Counted from the first letter of the stretch, positions 8,161 through 16,816 are shown. The stretch is DNA of 35,195 bases from Methylobacterium symbioticum (GCF_902141845.1 NZ_CABFPH010000057.1:1-35195); one strand, 5' to 3'. Translations and numbers: made by a program. The notes: generated by a model not told the origin, from the sequence alone.

Positions 8161-8592
8161 TCAGCCTGCCGGATGCGCGTCGAGCCAGCGCAGCGCCCCG
8201 GCGAGGTCGATGCCGCGCTCCGCGCCGAAGGCGAGGACGTCCTCGCGTCTCAGGCGGCCGGCGCGCACCGCCCCGATCGCCCACAGCGTGAGCGAGCGGG
8301 TGCCGCTGCGGCAATGGGCGACGACGGGGCCGGGCGCTGCGGCGACGGCCTCGGCAAAGCGCCGGACCGCCTCCTCCGTGATCGTCGGGCCGGTCACCGG
8401 CAGGTCGAGATAGGCAAGGCCGGCCGCCTCCGTCGCCTGCCGCTCGGGCCCCGATCCGAGCTGGCCCGCCTCCTCGCCATCGGGCCGGTTGTTGATGAGA
8501 AGCGCCACGCCCTCCGACCCGAGCGCCGCGATGTCGTCCGCGCTCGGTTGCGCGGCGACGGAGAGCTTACCGTCGACGGGAATGCGCTTCAT
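8161..8592 (-). CDS. TIGR01244/DUF442 tyrosine-phosphatase-like protein
   Basis: 143 residues. The signature HCRSGTRS (about residues 97-104) is the HCx5R P-loop of protein tyrosine phosphatases, and the protein matches the DUF442 ('beta-lactamase hydrolase-like', Blh N-terminal) family by its start KLSVAAQPSADDIAALGSEG, the LINNRPDGEE motif and YLDLPVTGPTITEEAV. In some bacteria this domain is fused to sulfur-oxidising metallo-hydrolases and implicated in sulfide handling; here it stands alone, so substrate and role are open. It starts at ATG 8592, just downstream of the zinc-peptidase gene on the same strand (12-base gap), which suggests co-transcription. Confidence 0.8.
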   Translation of the reverse strand: MKRIPVDGKLSVAAQPSADDIAALGSEGVALLINNRPDGEEAGQLGSGPERQATEAAGLAYLDLPVTGPTITEEAVRRFAEAVAAAPGPVVAHCRSGTRSLTLWAIGAVRAGRLRREDVLAFGAERGIDLAGALRWLDAHPAG

Positions 8593-8604
8593 GAGGCGGG
8601 GCGC

Positions 8605-9516
8605 TCAGTTGTTGGCGGTCTTGAAGGTGTCGCAGGACCGGGTCTGGCCGCTCTTGTAGCCGGTCATGAACCAGCGCTTGCGCTGCTCGGAGGAGCCGTG
8701 CGTGAAGGAATCGGGCACGGCGTAGCCGCGGGAGGCCTCCTGCAGCTTGTCGTCGCCGATGGCGTTGGCGGCCTTCAGCGCCTCGTCGATGTCGCTCTGG
8801 TCGAGGGAGTTCCACTTGTCGTCCGAATTCCTGGCCCAGACGCCGGCGAGGCAGTCGGCCATCAGCTCGACGCGCACCGAGAGGGCGTTGGCCTCGCGCT
8901 TGCTCGAGGCCTGCTGCTGGCGCGCCTGGACCTTGGGCAGGATGCCGAGCACGTCCTGCACGTGGTGGCCGACCTCGTGGGCGATGACGTAGGCGTAGGC
9001 GAACTGGCCCTTCACGCCGAACTTCGTCGCCATGTCCTTAAAGAAGTCGGTGTCCAGATAGATCTTCTTGTCGAGCGGGCAGTAGAACGGGCCCATCGCG
9101 GCCTGGGCCGAGCCGCAGCCGCTGCGGGTGCCGCCGGTATAGAGCACCATCGTCGTGGGTGTGTACGACTTGCCCGTCTGGTTCGGCAGGATCTGGCTCC
9201 AGACGTCCTCGGTGTTGCCGAGGATCTTGGCGGCGAAGCGGCCGGACTCGTCGGTGGGCTGCTGGCGACGGCGCTGTTGCGTCTGCGGGTCCACCCGCTC
9301 CTCGCGGCTCTGGCCGCCGCCGCGCGTCATCTGCTCGGCGCCGCCGATCAGGATCGCCGGGTTGATGCCGGTGACCCAGCCGATGATCAGCAGCACAACG
9401 ATGGTGCCGATGCCCAAGCCCCCGGCGCCGCCGCCGGGAAAGCCGATGCCGCCACCGCCACCCTCGCCGCGGCGGTCCTCGATGTTGTCCGAAGACCGGA
9501 AATCGTCCCAGCGCAT
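8605..9516 (-). CDS. YpfJ-family putative neutral zinc metallopeptidase
   Basis: 303-residue membrane-anchored protein. It begins MRWDDFRSSDNIEDRRGEGG, the usual opening of the YpfJ/'neutral zinc metallopeptidase' family. A Gly-rich stretch follows, then one membrane helix at about 33-55 (GTIVVLLIIGWVTGINPAIL). The rest is probably periplasmic and contains the zinc-binding HEVGHHVQ motif and the family segments CPLDKKIYLDTDFF and ADCLAGVWA. The C-terminal SFTHGSSEQRKRWFMTGY is also characteristic. The physiological substrate of this family is not established. Start ATG 9516 has only a weak ribosome binding site. It lies between the phosphatase-like gene and the uracil-DNA glycosylase on the same strand. 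Confidence 0.88.
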   Translation of the reverse strand: MRWDDFRSSDNIEDRRGEGGGGGIGFPGGGAGGLGIGTIVVLLIIGWVTGINPAILIGGAEQMTRGGGQSREERVDPQTQQRRRQQPTDESGRFAAKILGNTEDVWSQILPNQTGKSYTPTTMVLYTGGTRSGCGSAQAAMGPFYCPLDKKIYLDTDFFKDMATKFGVKGQFAYAYVIAHEVGHHVQDVLGILPKVQARQQQASSKREANALSVRVELMADCLAGVWARNSDDKWNSLDQSDIDEALKAANAIGDDKLQEASRGYAVPDSFTHGSSEQRKRWFMTGYKSGQTRSCDTFKTANN

Positions 9517-9597
9517 CTGCCAGCCGCCCTGCCCGGCCGCCCACCCTGGGCGGTCCCTAGTAATGGCCGGGCAAAAGCCCCGGTTCCGTCGGAACGG

Positions 9598-10479
9598 TCA
9601 AGCCTTTCCGTCGAGGGCCGCGCGCAGGAGCCGGAAGTCCCGCCAGGCGAGCCGTTTCTGCACGGGTTGGCGCAGCAGATAGGCCGGGTGCAGGGTGGCG
9701 AGCGCCCGGACCTCGCGCGACGGCAGCCGGTAGGGGAAGAAGCGTCCGCGCGCCTTCAGGATGCCGTCCTTCGTTCCCGTCAGCGTCTGCGTCGAGGGGC
9801 TGCCGAGGCAGACGATGAGGTCCGGATCGACCAGTTCGATCTGCCGCTCGATGAAGGGCTTGCAGACCGAGACCTCCTGCGGCGTCGGGTTGCGGTTCCC
9901 CGGCGGGCGCCAGGGCACGATGTTGGCGACGTAGGCCGTCTCGCGGTCCAAGCCGATCGCCTTCATCATCCGGTCGAGGAGCTGGCCCGAGCGCCCCATG
10001 AAGGGCTTGCCGATCCGGTCCTCGTCGGCGCCCGGCGCCTCGCCCACGAACATCACCCGGGCCGCCGGATTGCCGTCGGCGAAGACGAGGTTCTTGGCGG
10101 TGAAGCGCAAGGGACAGGATTCGAAATCCTTGAGGATCGCCTCGAGGGCATCGAGGGACTGCGCCTCGCGCGCCCGGGCCCGGGCATCGGTCGCCGCCTC
10201 GTCGGGCTTGGCCGAGGCCGCCTGTCCGAAGGTGCGCGCCGGAGCGGGCGCACGGGCGGGCGGTGCCTCGCCCCGGGCGGGCAGGGACGGCCGGGGCGCG
10301 GATGCCTCGACACGGCGCGGCGCCGGTCTCGGCTCGGACCGCGCCTCCGGCGCCTCGGCCTCGCCGAAGCGGTCGTGCGGGCGCTCGTCCAGCACGGCAT
10401 CGACCCCGGCCTCGCTGTGGAAGTCGAGATAGGCGATGAGGTCGCGCTGCGCTTCGGTGGACGGTGCCATCATCGTCAT
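9598..10479 (-). CDS. Family-4-like uracil-DNA glycosylase
   Basis: Removes uracil from DNA to begin base excision repair. 293 residues: an N-terminal extension (1-40), a Pro/Ala-rich linker (about 40-105), and the catalytic domain with motif A GEAPGADEDRIGKPF (about 146-160), NIVPWRPPGNRNPTP, LIVCLGSPSTQTLTG, and motif B LHPAYLLRQP (His at about 264). Family-4 enzymes normally have four cysteines holding a 4Fe-4S cluster. Here I see only C122 (ESCPLR), C206 and C224; the first cysteine of the usual C-x2-C is replaced by phenylalanine. I do not see the KRRVW-type loop of UdgX. Start at ATG 10479, with further Met codons just inside. Assignment to the superfamily is secure; the subfamily is less so. 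Confidence 0.88.
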   Translation of the reverse strand: MTMMAPSTEAQRDLIAYLDFHSEAGVDAVLDERPHDRFGEAEAPEARSEPRPAPRRVEASAPRPSLPARGEAPPARAPAPARTFGQAASAKPDEAATDARARAREAQSLDALEAILKDFESCPLRFTAKNLVFADGNPAARVMFVGEAPGADEDRIGKPFMGRSGQLLDRMMKAIGLDRETAYVANIVPWRPPGNRNPTPQEVSVCKPFIERQIELVDPDLIVCLGSPSTQTLTGTKDGILKARGRFFPYRLPSREVRALATLHPAYLLRQPVQKRLAWRDFRLLRAALDGKA

Positions 10480-10554
10480 GTGGGGCGTCGCAGGCCTGTG
10501 GACAACGCGCGCCGCGGGTGGGCGGCAGCGGCGCGATGGCGCGCCTCACCTGCC

Positions 10555-10612
10555 AGGCAAGCCTTGCCATCCTACCTTGGAATGGGTTGAGGAATTGCTT
10601 GAAGGCAAGCCT
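10555..10612. repeat. Two AGGCAAGCCT repeats upstream of the ETF-QO gene
   Basis: AGGCAAGCCT occurs at 10555-10564 and again at 10603-10612, in the 237-base gap between the glycosylase and the ETF-QO gene. Each copy is a 4-2-4 inverted repeat, and the first is embedded in GGCAAG-C-CTTGCC. Such paired sites can be operators, but no clear -35/-10 pair could be placed and no regulator gene is adjacent. Confidence 0.3.
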
Positions 10613-10716
10613 GACAATACGGAGACAGGCGGAGATGCGCCAAGTCGGGTCGAGAGCCCGGCGCGGACGAACGATCAGGCCGAAGACAGGGCCGTCACGA
10701 GAGGCAGGAGACGAGG

Positions 10717-12390
10717 ATGGCGCTTCCCGAACGCGAGGGGATGGATTTCGACGTGGTGATCGTCGGCGCGGGGCCGGCGGGCCTCGCCGCGGCGATCCGC
10801 CTGAAGCAGGGCGCGGCGGAGGCCGGCGAGGAGATCAGCGTCGTCGTCGTCGAGAAGGGTTCGGAGGTCGGCGCGCACATCCTGTCGGGCGCGGTGATCG
10901 ATCCGTCCGGCCTCGATCTGCTGGTCCCGGACTGGCGCGACGACCCCGAGCGCCCGCTCAAGACCGCGGTCGAGCGCGACGAGTTCATGTTCCTGACCAA
11001 GAACAGCGGCGTCACCCTGCCGAACCTGTTCTTCCCCAAGCTGATGTCGAACCACGGCAACTTCGTCGGCTCGCTCTCGAACGTGACGAAGTACCTGGGC
11101 GCCCGGGCCGAGGCGCTCGGCGTCGAGATCTATCCGGGCTTCCCGGCATCGGAGGTGCTCTACGACGCGCACGGCGTCGTGACCGGCATCGCCACGGGTG
11201 ATCTCGGCATCGGCCGCTCGGGCGAGCCGCGCGACGACTTCACCCGCGGCATGGAGCTGCGCGGCAAGTACACGATCTTCGGCGAGGGCGCACGCGGCTC
11301 GCTCACCAAGACGCTGATCGACCGGTTCCAGCTCAACGCCGGCCGCGACCACCAGAAATACGGCCTCGGCGTCAAGGAGCTGTGGCAGCTGGCGCCGGGC
11401 AAGTTCCAGCCCGGCCTCGTCCAGCACACCATGGGCTGGCCGCTGCCCAACAAGGCCGGCGGCGGCTCCTGGCTCTACCATTTCGACGACCACCTGCTCT
11501 CGGTCGGCTTCGTCACGCACCTGAACTACGAGAACCCGACCCTGTCGCCGTTCGAGGAGTTCCAGCGCTTCAAGACCCACCCGATGATCGCCGAGACCTT
11601 CGAGGGGGCCAAGCGCATCGGCTACGGCGCCCGCGCCATCATGGAGGGCGGCTGGCAATCGGTGCCCAAGCTCGTCTTCCCCGGCGGCTGCCTGGTGGGC
11701 GATTCCGCGGGCTTCGTGAACGTGCCGCGCATCAAGGGCTCGCACAACGCGGTGCTGTCGGGCATCCAGGCCGCGGACGCGATCGGCGACGCCCTGAGGG
11801 CGGGCCGCCAGGGCGACGAGCTGACCGCCTACGAGCAGGGCTGGCGCGACAGCCCGATCGGGCAGGACCTGAAGCGGGTGCGCAACGTCAAGCCGCTCTG
11901 GTCGCGCTACGGCACGCTGGTGGGCGTGGGGCTCGGCGGCCTCGACATGTGGGCGAACACCCTCCTCGAAGCCTCGCCCTTCGGCACGCTCTCCCACGGC
12001 AAGCCGGACCATGCCTGCCTGAAGCCGCTCTCGGAGGTGACGCCGATCGTCTATCCGAAGCCGGACGGCAAGCTGACCTTCGACCGGCTCTCCTCGGTCT
12101 ACCTGTCGAACACCAACCACGAGGAGGACCAGCCGCCCCATCTTCAGGTGAAGGATGCGGGGCTGCAGAAGTCCTCGGAGCACGACGTGTTCGGCGGGCC
12201 GAGCGCGCGCTACTGCCCGGCGGGGGTGTACGAGTGGGTGGAGGACGCGGCGGCCAGCGGCGGCGTGCGCTACCAGATCAACGCGCAGAACTGCGTCCAC
12301 TGCAAGACCTGCGACATCAAGGATCCGAACCAGAACATCAACTGGGTCACCCCGGAGGGCCCGGGCGGACCCAACTACCCGAACATGTGA
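10717..12390 (+). CDS. Electron transfer flavoprotein-ubiquinone oxidoreductase
   Basis: Passes electrons from reduced ETF (from fatty-acid, amino-acid and related dehydrogenases) to ubiquinone at the membrane. 557 residues, normal for the family. Visible: the FAD dinucleotide-binding fold VVIVGAGPAGLAAAIRLKQ (about 8-26); VVVEKGSEVGAHILSGAVID; the quinone-side GWPLPNKAGGGSWLYHF; GGCLVGDSAGFVNVPRIKGS; and the C-terminal 4Fe-4S ligands RYCPAGVYE plus NCVHCKTCDIKDPNQNI. Start ATG 10717 follows AGGAG and GAGG within the previous 11 bases. It is followed by a hairpin terminator. In E. coli terms it is FixC-like, but the full-length Fe-S form is the mitochondrial/alphaproteobacterial ETF-QO. Confidence 0.96.
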   Translation: MALPEREGMDFDVVIVGAGPAGLAAAIRLKQGAAEAGEEISVVVVEKGSEVGAHILSGAVIDPSGLDLLVPDWRDDPERPLKTAVERDEFMFLTKNSGVTLPNLFFPKLMSNHGNFVGSLSNVTKYLGARAEALGVEIYPGFPASEVLYDAHGVVTGIATGDLGIGRSGEPRDDFTRGMELRGKYTIFGEGARGSLTKTLIDRFQLNAGRDHQKYGLGVKELWQLAPGKFQPGLVQHTMGWPLPNKAGGGSWLYHFDDHLLSVGFVTHLNYENPTLSPFEEFQRFKTHPMIAETFEGAKRIGYGARAIMEGGWQSVPKLVFPGGCLVGDSAGFVNVPRIKGSHNAVLSGIQAADAIGDALRAGRQGDELTAYEQGWRDSPIGQDLKRVRNVKPLWSRYGTLVGVGLGGLDMWANTLLEASPFGTLSHGKPDHACLKPLSEVTPIVYPKPDGKLTFDRLSSVYLSNTNHEEDQPPHLQVKDAGLQKSSEHDVFGGPSARYCPAGVYEWVEDAAASGGVRYQINAQNCVHCKTCDIKDPNQNINWVTPEGPGGPNYPNM

Positions 12391-12425
12391 GGACGCAAGC
12401 TTCCTGCGCTGTGCGGGATTGTCGT

Positions 12426-12452
12426 GCCCCTCGCCCCGACCGGGCGAGGGGC
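12426..12452 (+). terminator. Hairpin after the ETF-QO gene
   Basis: GCCCCTCGCCC, a 5-base loop, then GGGCGAGGGGC form a perfect 11-bp GC-rich stem 35 bases after the ETF-QO stop. No T-run follows, so it may be a weak intrinsic terminator or an mRNA-stabilising hairpin. Confidence 0.5.
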
Positions 12453-12590
12453 GCACTGACGGAATTCCGTTCACCGCACGGTCGATCGCGCCGGGAAAGT
12501 CGGTATTCACTGTCATTAATAATCAGAAGTTGTGTACTGATGATCTGCCGACGAAGGAGATCATTCACACGCCGATGATCAATTCGGCGC

Positions 12591-14666
12591 ATGCCGCGCG
12601 TTCCAAAGATCCGCCTTCGAATTCGTCCCGCCCTGCGCCTGCCCCGGTTCGGCTTGCGGGCTCAGATCCTCGGCGTCGGCGTGAGCGGCGTGCTGATCCT
12701 CGGCCTGATCTCGGCGGTCGGCGCGCATATCCAGGAGCGCCTGCAACGCGAGGCGGATGCGAGCACCGTCCTGAAGACCCATGCCGGCGACGTCGCGGCG
12801 CTCATCCTCAAGGCGCGTCAGGTCGAGACCGAGTTCCTGCTGCGGCGGCGCCCGAACCTCATCGCGGTCCGCGACGAACTGATGAAGGCGGCCCTCGATC
12901 ATCTCGGCACGATCGAGCAGGCCACGGCCGGCCTTCCGCCCGAGGATCCCCTGCATGGGGCCGAGGCGATCCGGGCCGGCCTGAACCTCTACGCGACCCG
13001 CTTCCAGAACGTGGCCGCAGCGCAGAGGACCCTCGGCTTCACGGAGAAGGACGGGGTGCAGGGCGCCCTGCGCGAGGCGGTCCATGCCGTCGAGACGCGC
13101 CTCGCGGATCTCGACGCGCCGCGCCTGTCCATCCTGATGCTGATGATGCGGCGGCACGAGAAGGATTTCATGCTGCGCGGCGACGAGACCTACGGCGACG
13201 CTTTGCGCGACCGCGTGGCGGAGTTCCTGCCGATCCTGGCCGACGCATCCATGCCGAGCGCGGTCAAGGCTGAGATCAAGGGCCTGATCGAGGCCTATGA
13301 ACGCCGGTTTCTCGCCTATCTCGTCGGCGCCTCGAGCCTGAAGGAAGAGGCCGACGATCTCGCCTCCATCTACGGGCGGCTGGATCCGACGGTCACCCAG
13401 GTCGAGGCGGCAGCGGATGCCCGCTACCGCGCGGCCCAGGCGGAGATCCTCGCCTCCCGCCGCTGGTTCGCCGGGCTGATGTGGTGGACCATCGCGCTCA
13501 CCGTCCTGTGCACCGTGGCGGTCTCGATCTGGGTCGGGCAACGCACCGCGCAGCCGCTCCGCCTGATGGCCCGGATGATGGAGCGCCTCGCGGGCGGCGA
13601 TCTGGGGGTGCCGATCCCCGCCCTGCGCCGCAAGGACGAGATCGGCAGCATGGCCAAGGCGGTCCTCGTCTTTCGCGACAACGCGCAGGAGCGCGACCGG
13701 CTGGAGCGGGAGGCGGAGATCGCGGCGGCCGAGAAGCGGGCGCGCACCCGGGCGGTCGAGGCCCACCTCGCCGCCTTCGAGCGCGCGATGGGCGAGGTCG
13801 TGGCGACGGTGGCCCGCAGCACCGGCGAGATGGGTGGAATGGCGGAGGCCCTGAACGCGATCTCGACCCAGACCGCGAGCGAGGCGAAGGCCGCGTCAGG
13901 GATCTCGCATGACGCCCGCCTGCATGTGGCTGCCGTCGCCGCCGCGACCCGGCAGCTGACGGATTCGATCGCCGAGATCGCGCGCCAGATCGAGGGCATG
14001 ACGCGGACCGTGCAGCAGGGCAGCGCCCTTGCCGCGCGCACGACAGCCCAGGTCCGCGAACTCGCCGCGACGGGCGAGCGCATCGGCACGGTGGTCGCCA
14101 CGGTTCAGGCCATCGCGGCGCAGACCAACCTCCTCGCCCTGAACGCGACCATCGAGGCGGCGCGGGCGGGCGAAGCGGGGCGCGGCTTCTCCGTGGTCGC
14201 CGCTGAGGTCAAGGAACTCGCCGGGCAGACCGGGCGCGCCACCGAGGAGATCATCGCGAGCGTGGCCGAGATCCAGGAGGGAACCCGGCGGGCGGTCGGC
14301 GCGAATGCGGAGGTCTCGGAGCTGATGGCGGCCATCCACGCGGCGGCGACGCGCGTCTCCGCGGCGGTCGAGGAGCAGGACGTCGCCACGGGTGAGATCG
14401 CGCGCGGCATCGAGCAGGCGGCGGGGGGCACCGATCAGCTCGCCGGCAAGGTCGCCGGTGTCGGCCGGACAGCCGGCGACACGGATGGCGCGGCGACGGC
14501 GCTGCTCCAGGTCTCCCGCGCGATGCAGGCGCAGTCCGTGGAGATCGAGACCCAGGTCGCCGCCTTCCTGCTGGCCCTGCGCCAGGGGGTGCTCGACCGC
14601 ACGGCCGGCCGCGACCACCCCGAATCCGGGCCGACGCCCGGCGGCGTCGCGATCCGCGCCGCATGA
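12591..14666 (+). CDS. Methyl-accepting chemotaxis protein with long periplasmic helical sensor
   Basis: 691-residue transmembrane chemoreceptor. TM1 at about 25-45, periplasmic sensor at about 46-290, TM2 at about 293-315 (GLMWWTIALTVLCTVAVSIW), HAMP at about 316-370, then the cytoplasmic signalling coiled coil. Its tip, AIAAQTNLLALNATIEAARA then GEAGRGFSVVAAEVKELA (about 507-544), is the CheA/CheW-binding hairpin. The sensor has two related helices, LILKARQVETEFLLRRRPN and LMLMMRRHEKDFMLRGDE, a pattern seen in helical bimodular (HBM) sensors such as McpS for organic acids; the ligand here is unknown. No C-terminal CheR-binding pentapeptide is seen. The ATG at 12591 is forced by an in-frame TGA 15 bases upstream and lacks a close ribosome binding site. 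A stand-alone receptor: no che genes nearby. Confidence 0.93.
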   Translation: MPRVPKIRLRIRPALRLPRFGLRAQILGVGVSGVLILGLISAVGAHIQERLQREADASTVLKTHAGDVAALILKARQVETEFLLRRRPNLIAVRDELMKAALDHLGTIEQATAGLPPEDPLHGAEAIRAGLNLYATRFQNVAAAQRTLGFTEKDGVQGALREAVHAVETRLADLDAPRLSILMLMMRRHEKDFMLRGDETYGDALRDRVAEFLPILADASMPSAVKAEIKGLIEAYERRFLAYLVGASSLKEEADDLASIYGRLDPTVTQVEAAADARYRAAQAEILASRRWFAGLMWWTIALTVLCTVAVSIWVGQRTAQPLRLMARMMERLAGGDLGVPIPALRRKDEIGSMAKAVLVFRDNAQERDRLEREAEIAAAEKRARTRAVEAHLAAFERAMGEVVATVARSTGEMGGMAEALNAISTQTASEAKAASGISHDARLHVAAVAAATRQLTDSIAEIARQIEGMTRTVQQGSALAARTTAQVRELAATGERIGTVVATVQAIAAQTNLLALNATIEAARAGEAGRGFSVVAAEVKELAGQTGRATEEIIASVAEIQEGTRRAVGANAEVSELMAAIHAAATRVSAAVEEQDVATGEIARGIEQAAGGTDQLAGKVAGVGRTAGDTDGAATALLQVSRAMQAQSVEIETQVAAFLLALRQGVLDRTAGRDHPESGPTPGGVAIRAA

Positions 14667-14817
14667 GGCCCCTGTGACCTGCGGCCACGGCCCGGCTTGA
14701 CCGCGAACCGCGCCATCCTTTCGCCTTGCGGGCATGGCGGGTAGGGTCCAGAGTCCCGCCCGTTCAGCGCCGTGGCCTTCCAGGGCTGCGGCGCGCGAGG
14801 AGCCGCGAGTTTTCCGG

Positions 14818-16677
14818 ATGTTCGATCGACGCGCCCGCCGCACAGTCTCGGTGATCGCCCTCGTGCTCGCGGCCGGCCTCAGTCCCGCCCGGGCCGCGCA
14901 GCCCCGGGAATCGGCTCCGATCACCGAGTACGAGCCGGCGGACTCGCTGGAGGGCAACTTCCTCGCCGCCTACATCGCCGGCGCCGCCCGCGACACTGCC
15001 GCCGCCGCCACGTTCTACCGGGAGGCCGTGAAGGCCGACCCGCGCAACGCGGAGCTTCTGGAGCGCGCCTTCATCTCGCTGCTGGCCGACGGCGCCCTGC
15101 CCGACGCCTTCCGTGCGGCCGAGCGTCTCACCGCCCGCGACGGCGCCAACGGGCTCGCCAACCTCTCGCTCGGTGTGCGCCAGATCAAGGCCGGCCAATG
15201 GGCGCCCGCCCGCCAGAACTTCACCAAGAGCGGGCGGGGCGCCGCCGCCGACCTCACCGCGACGTTGCTCACCGCCTGGGCCTATGCCGGTCAGGGCGAC
15301 GGCAAGAAGGCGCTGGAGACGGTCGGCCGCCTGAAGGGCGAGCGCTACTACAACACCTTCCGCGACTACCATGCCGGCCTGATCGCCTCCGTGGTCGGCG
15401 ACCAGGCGGAGGCCGAGCGCCGCCTCAAGGCGTCCTACGAGGCCGACCGCAACACCCTGCGCGTGGTCGACGCCTATGCCCGCCAGCAGGCGGCCGCCGG
15501 GCGCACCGATGTGGCGATCCAGGTCTATACCGACTTCGACAACCTGATGCCGCGCCACCCGATCGTGCGCGACGCCCTGGACAAGCTGAAGGCCGGCAAG
15601 CCGCTCGGCCGCCTGGTCGGCTCGGCGCAGGAGGGCGCGGCCGAGGTGCTCTACGGGCTCGGCTCCGCCGGCTCGACGCAGGGCGACGAGCTGCCCGCCG
15701 TCATCTACCTGCGGCTCGCCCTCTACCTCGCCCCCGAGCACGCGCTGGCCCGGCTCACCCTCGCCGACATCCTCGACCGGATGAAGCAGCCCGAGCGCGC
15801 CAACGAGGCCTATGCGCAGATCCCCGCCGCCTCCCCGCTCAAGCTCAACGCCGATATCCAGGTCGGCCTGAACCTGGAGCAGATGGGCAAGGGCGACGAG
15901 GCGCTGGCCCATCTCGACGCCGCCATGAAGGCGCATCCCGACGACATCGACGTCATCACCGCGCTCGGCAACGTGCAGCGCTCGCGCAAGAAATATGCGG
16001 AGGCCGCCGAGACCTACACCAAGGCGATCGGCCTGATCGGCGACCGGCCGGTGCAGAACTACTGGACGACCTTCTACTTCCGCGGCACCGCCTACGAGCG
16101 CGCCAAGCAGTGGCCGAAGGCCGAGGCCGACCTGAAGCGGGCCCTGGAGCTCGTGCCGGCGAGCCAGCCCGCCGCCCGCGCGCAGGTGCTCAACTATCTC
16201 GGCTATTCCTGGGTCGACCAGAAGCTGAACATCGACGATGCGTTCAAGCTGCTGAAGCAGGCGGCCGATCTCAGCCCGCGCGACGGCATGATCATCGACA
16301 GCCTCGGCTGGGCCTATTACCGCCTCGGCCGCTGGGACGACGCGGTGCGCGAGCTGGAGAAGGCGGTCGAGCTGAAGCCGGGCGATCCCACCATCAACGA
16401 CCATCTCGGCGACGCCTACTGGCGCGCCGGCCGGCGACTCGAGGGCAAGTTCCAGTGGCAGCATGCCAAGGACCTCAACCCCGAGCCGGATGATCTGGAG
16501 CAGATCAACGAGAAGCTCAAGAACGGCCTGCCCGAGATCGAGAAGCCGACCGCCACGGCCGAGAATCCGCCCGCTCCGGTGGCTGCGCCGCACAACCCGC
16601 AGAACCCGGAACTGCCGAAGGGCGCGCCGCAGCCGAGCGAGCCGCCCGGCGCCGCCGACAAGAAGACCGGGGGCTGA
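14818..16677 (+). CDS. Secreted tetratricopeptide-repeat protein
   Basis: About 619 residues from the ATG at 14818, chosen because it gives a clean signal peptide (MFDRRARRTVSVIALVLAAG..ARAA|QP); the longer form from 14734 would bury it. The mature part is almost entirely alpha-helical TPR units, for example FLAAYIAGAARDTAAAATFY, the run around ALAHLDAAMKAHPDDIDV, KYAEAAETYTKAIGL, and two strong repeats at the end: LSPRDGMIIDSLGWAYYRLG and ELKPGDPTINDHLGDAYWRA. A Pro-rich tail (about 575-619) follows. It probably acts as a periplasmic protein-interaction scaffold; the partner is unknown. It lies directly upstream of ispE on the same strand, an arrangement I recall as conserved in related alphaproteobacteria. 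Confidence 0.88.
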   Translation: MFDRRARRTVSVIALVLAAGLSPARAAQPRESAPITEYEPADSLEGNFLAAYIAGAARDTAAAATFYREAVKADPRNAELLERAFISLLADGALPDAFRAAERLTARDGANGLANLSLGVRQIKAGQWAPARQNFTKSGRGAAADLTATLLTAWAYAGQGDGKKALETVGRLKGERYYNTFRDYHAGLIASVVGDQAEAERRLKASYEADRNTLRVVDAYARQQAAAGRTDVAIQVYTDFDNLMPRHPIVRDALDKLKAGKPLGRLVGSAQEGAAEVLYGLGSAGSTQGDELPAVIYLRLALYLAPEHALARLTLADILDRMKQPERANEAYAQIPAASPLKLNADIQVGLNLEQMGKGDEALAHLDAAMKAHPDDIDVITALGNVQRSRKKYAEAAETYTKAIGLIGDRPVQNYWTTFYFRGTAYERAKQWPKAEADLKRALELVPASQPAARAQVLNYLGYSWVDQKLNIDDAFKLLKQAADLSPRDGMIIDSLGWAYYRLGRWDDAVRELEKAVELKPGDPTINDHLGDAYWRAGRRLEGKFQWQHAKDLNPEPDDLEQINEKLKNGLPEIEKPTATAENPPAPVAAPHNPQNPELPKGAPQPSEPPGAADKKTGG

Positions 16678-16816
16678 GGGCAGCGCGGCACGGTCTGCGC
16701 GCGGCGGCCGGGCGCAGCTTGGCGGCCCGACCCGTCGCGCGGGCGGCGCCTTGCCCCTCCGGCGGCGGCCCCGTATGGCCTGCCGCAGTCCCGAGGTTCC
16801 TGACGCCGGAGCGCCC

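Noticed and set aside
10105..10135. A GATTCGAAATCC stretch resembling a tRNA T-arm
   Set aside because: It is inside the uracil-DNA glycosylase coding sequence and no acceptor, D or anticodon arms can be drawn around it.
8173..10590. An 805-residue plus-strand frame over three minus-strand genes
   Set aside because: The minus-strand genes carry clear family motifs (HCRSGTRS, HEVGHHVQ, GEAPGADED); the plus frame has none.
14734..14817. An N-terminal extension of the TPR protein (28 residues)
   Set aside because: Starting there would place the evident signal peptide internally; the ATG at 14818 gives a standard secreted protein.
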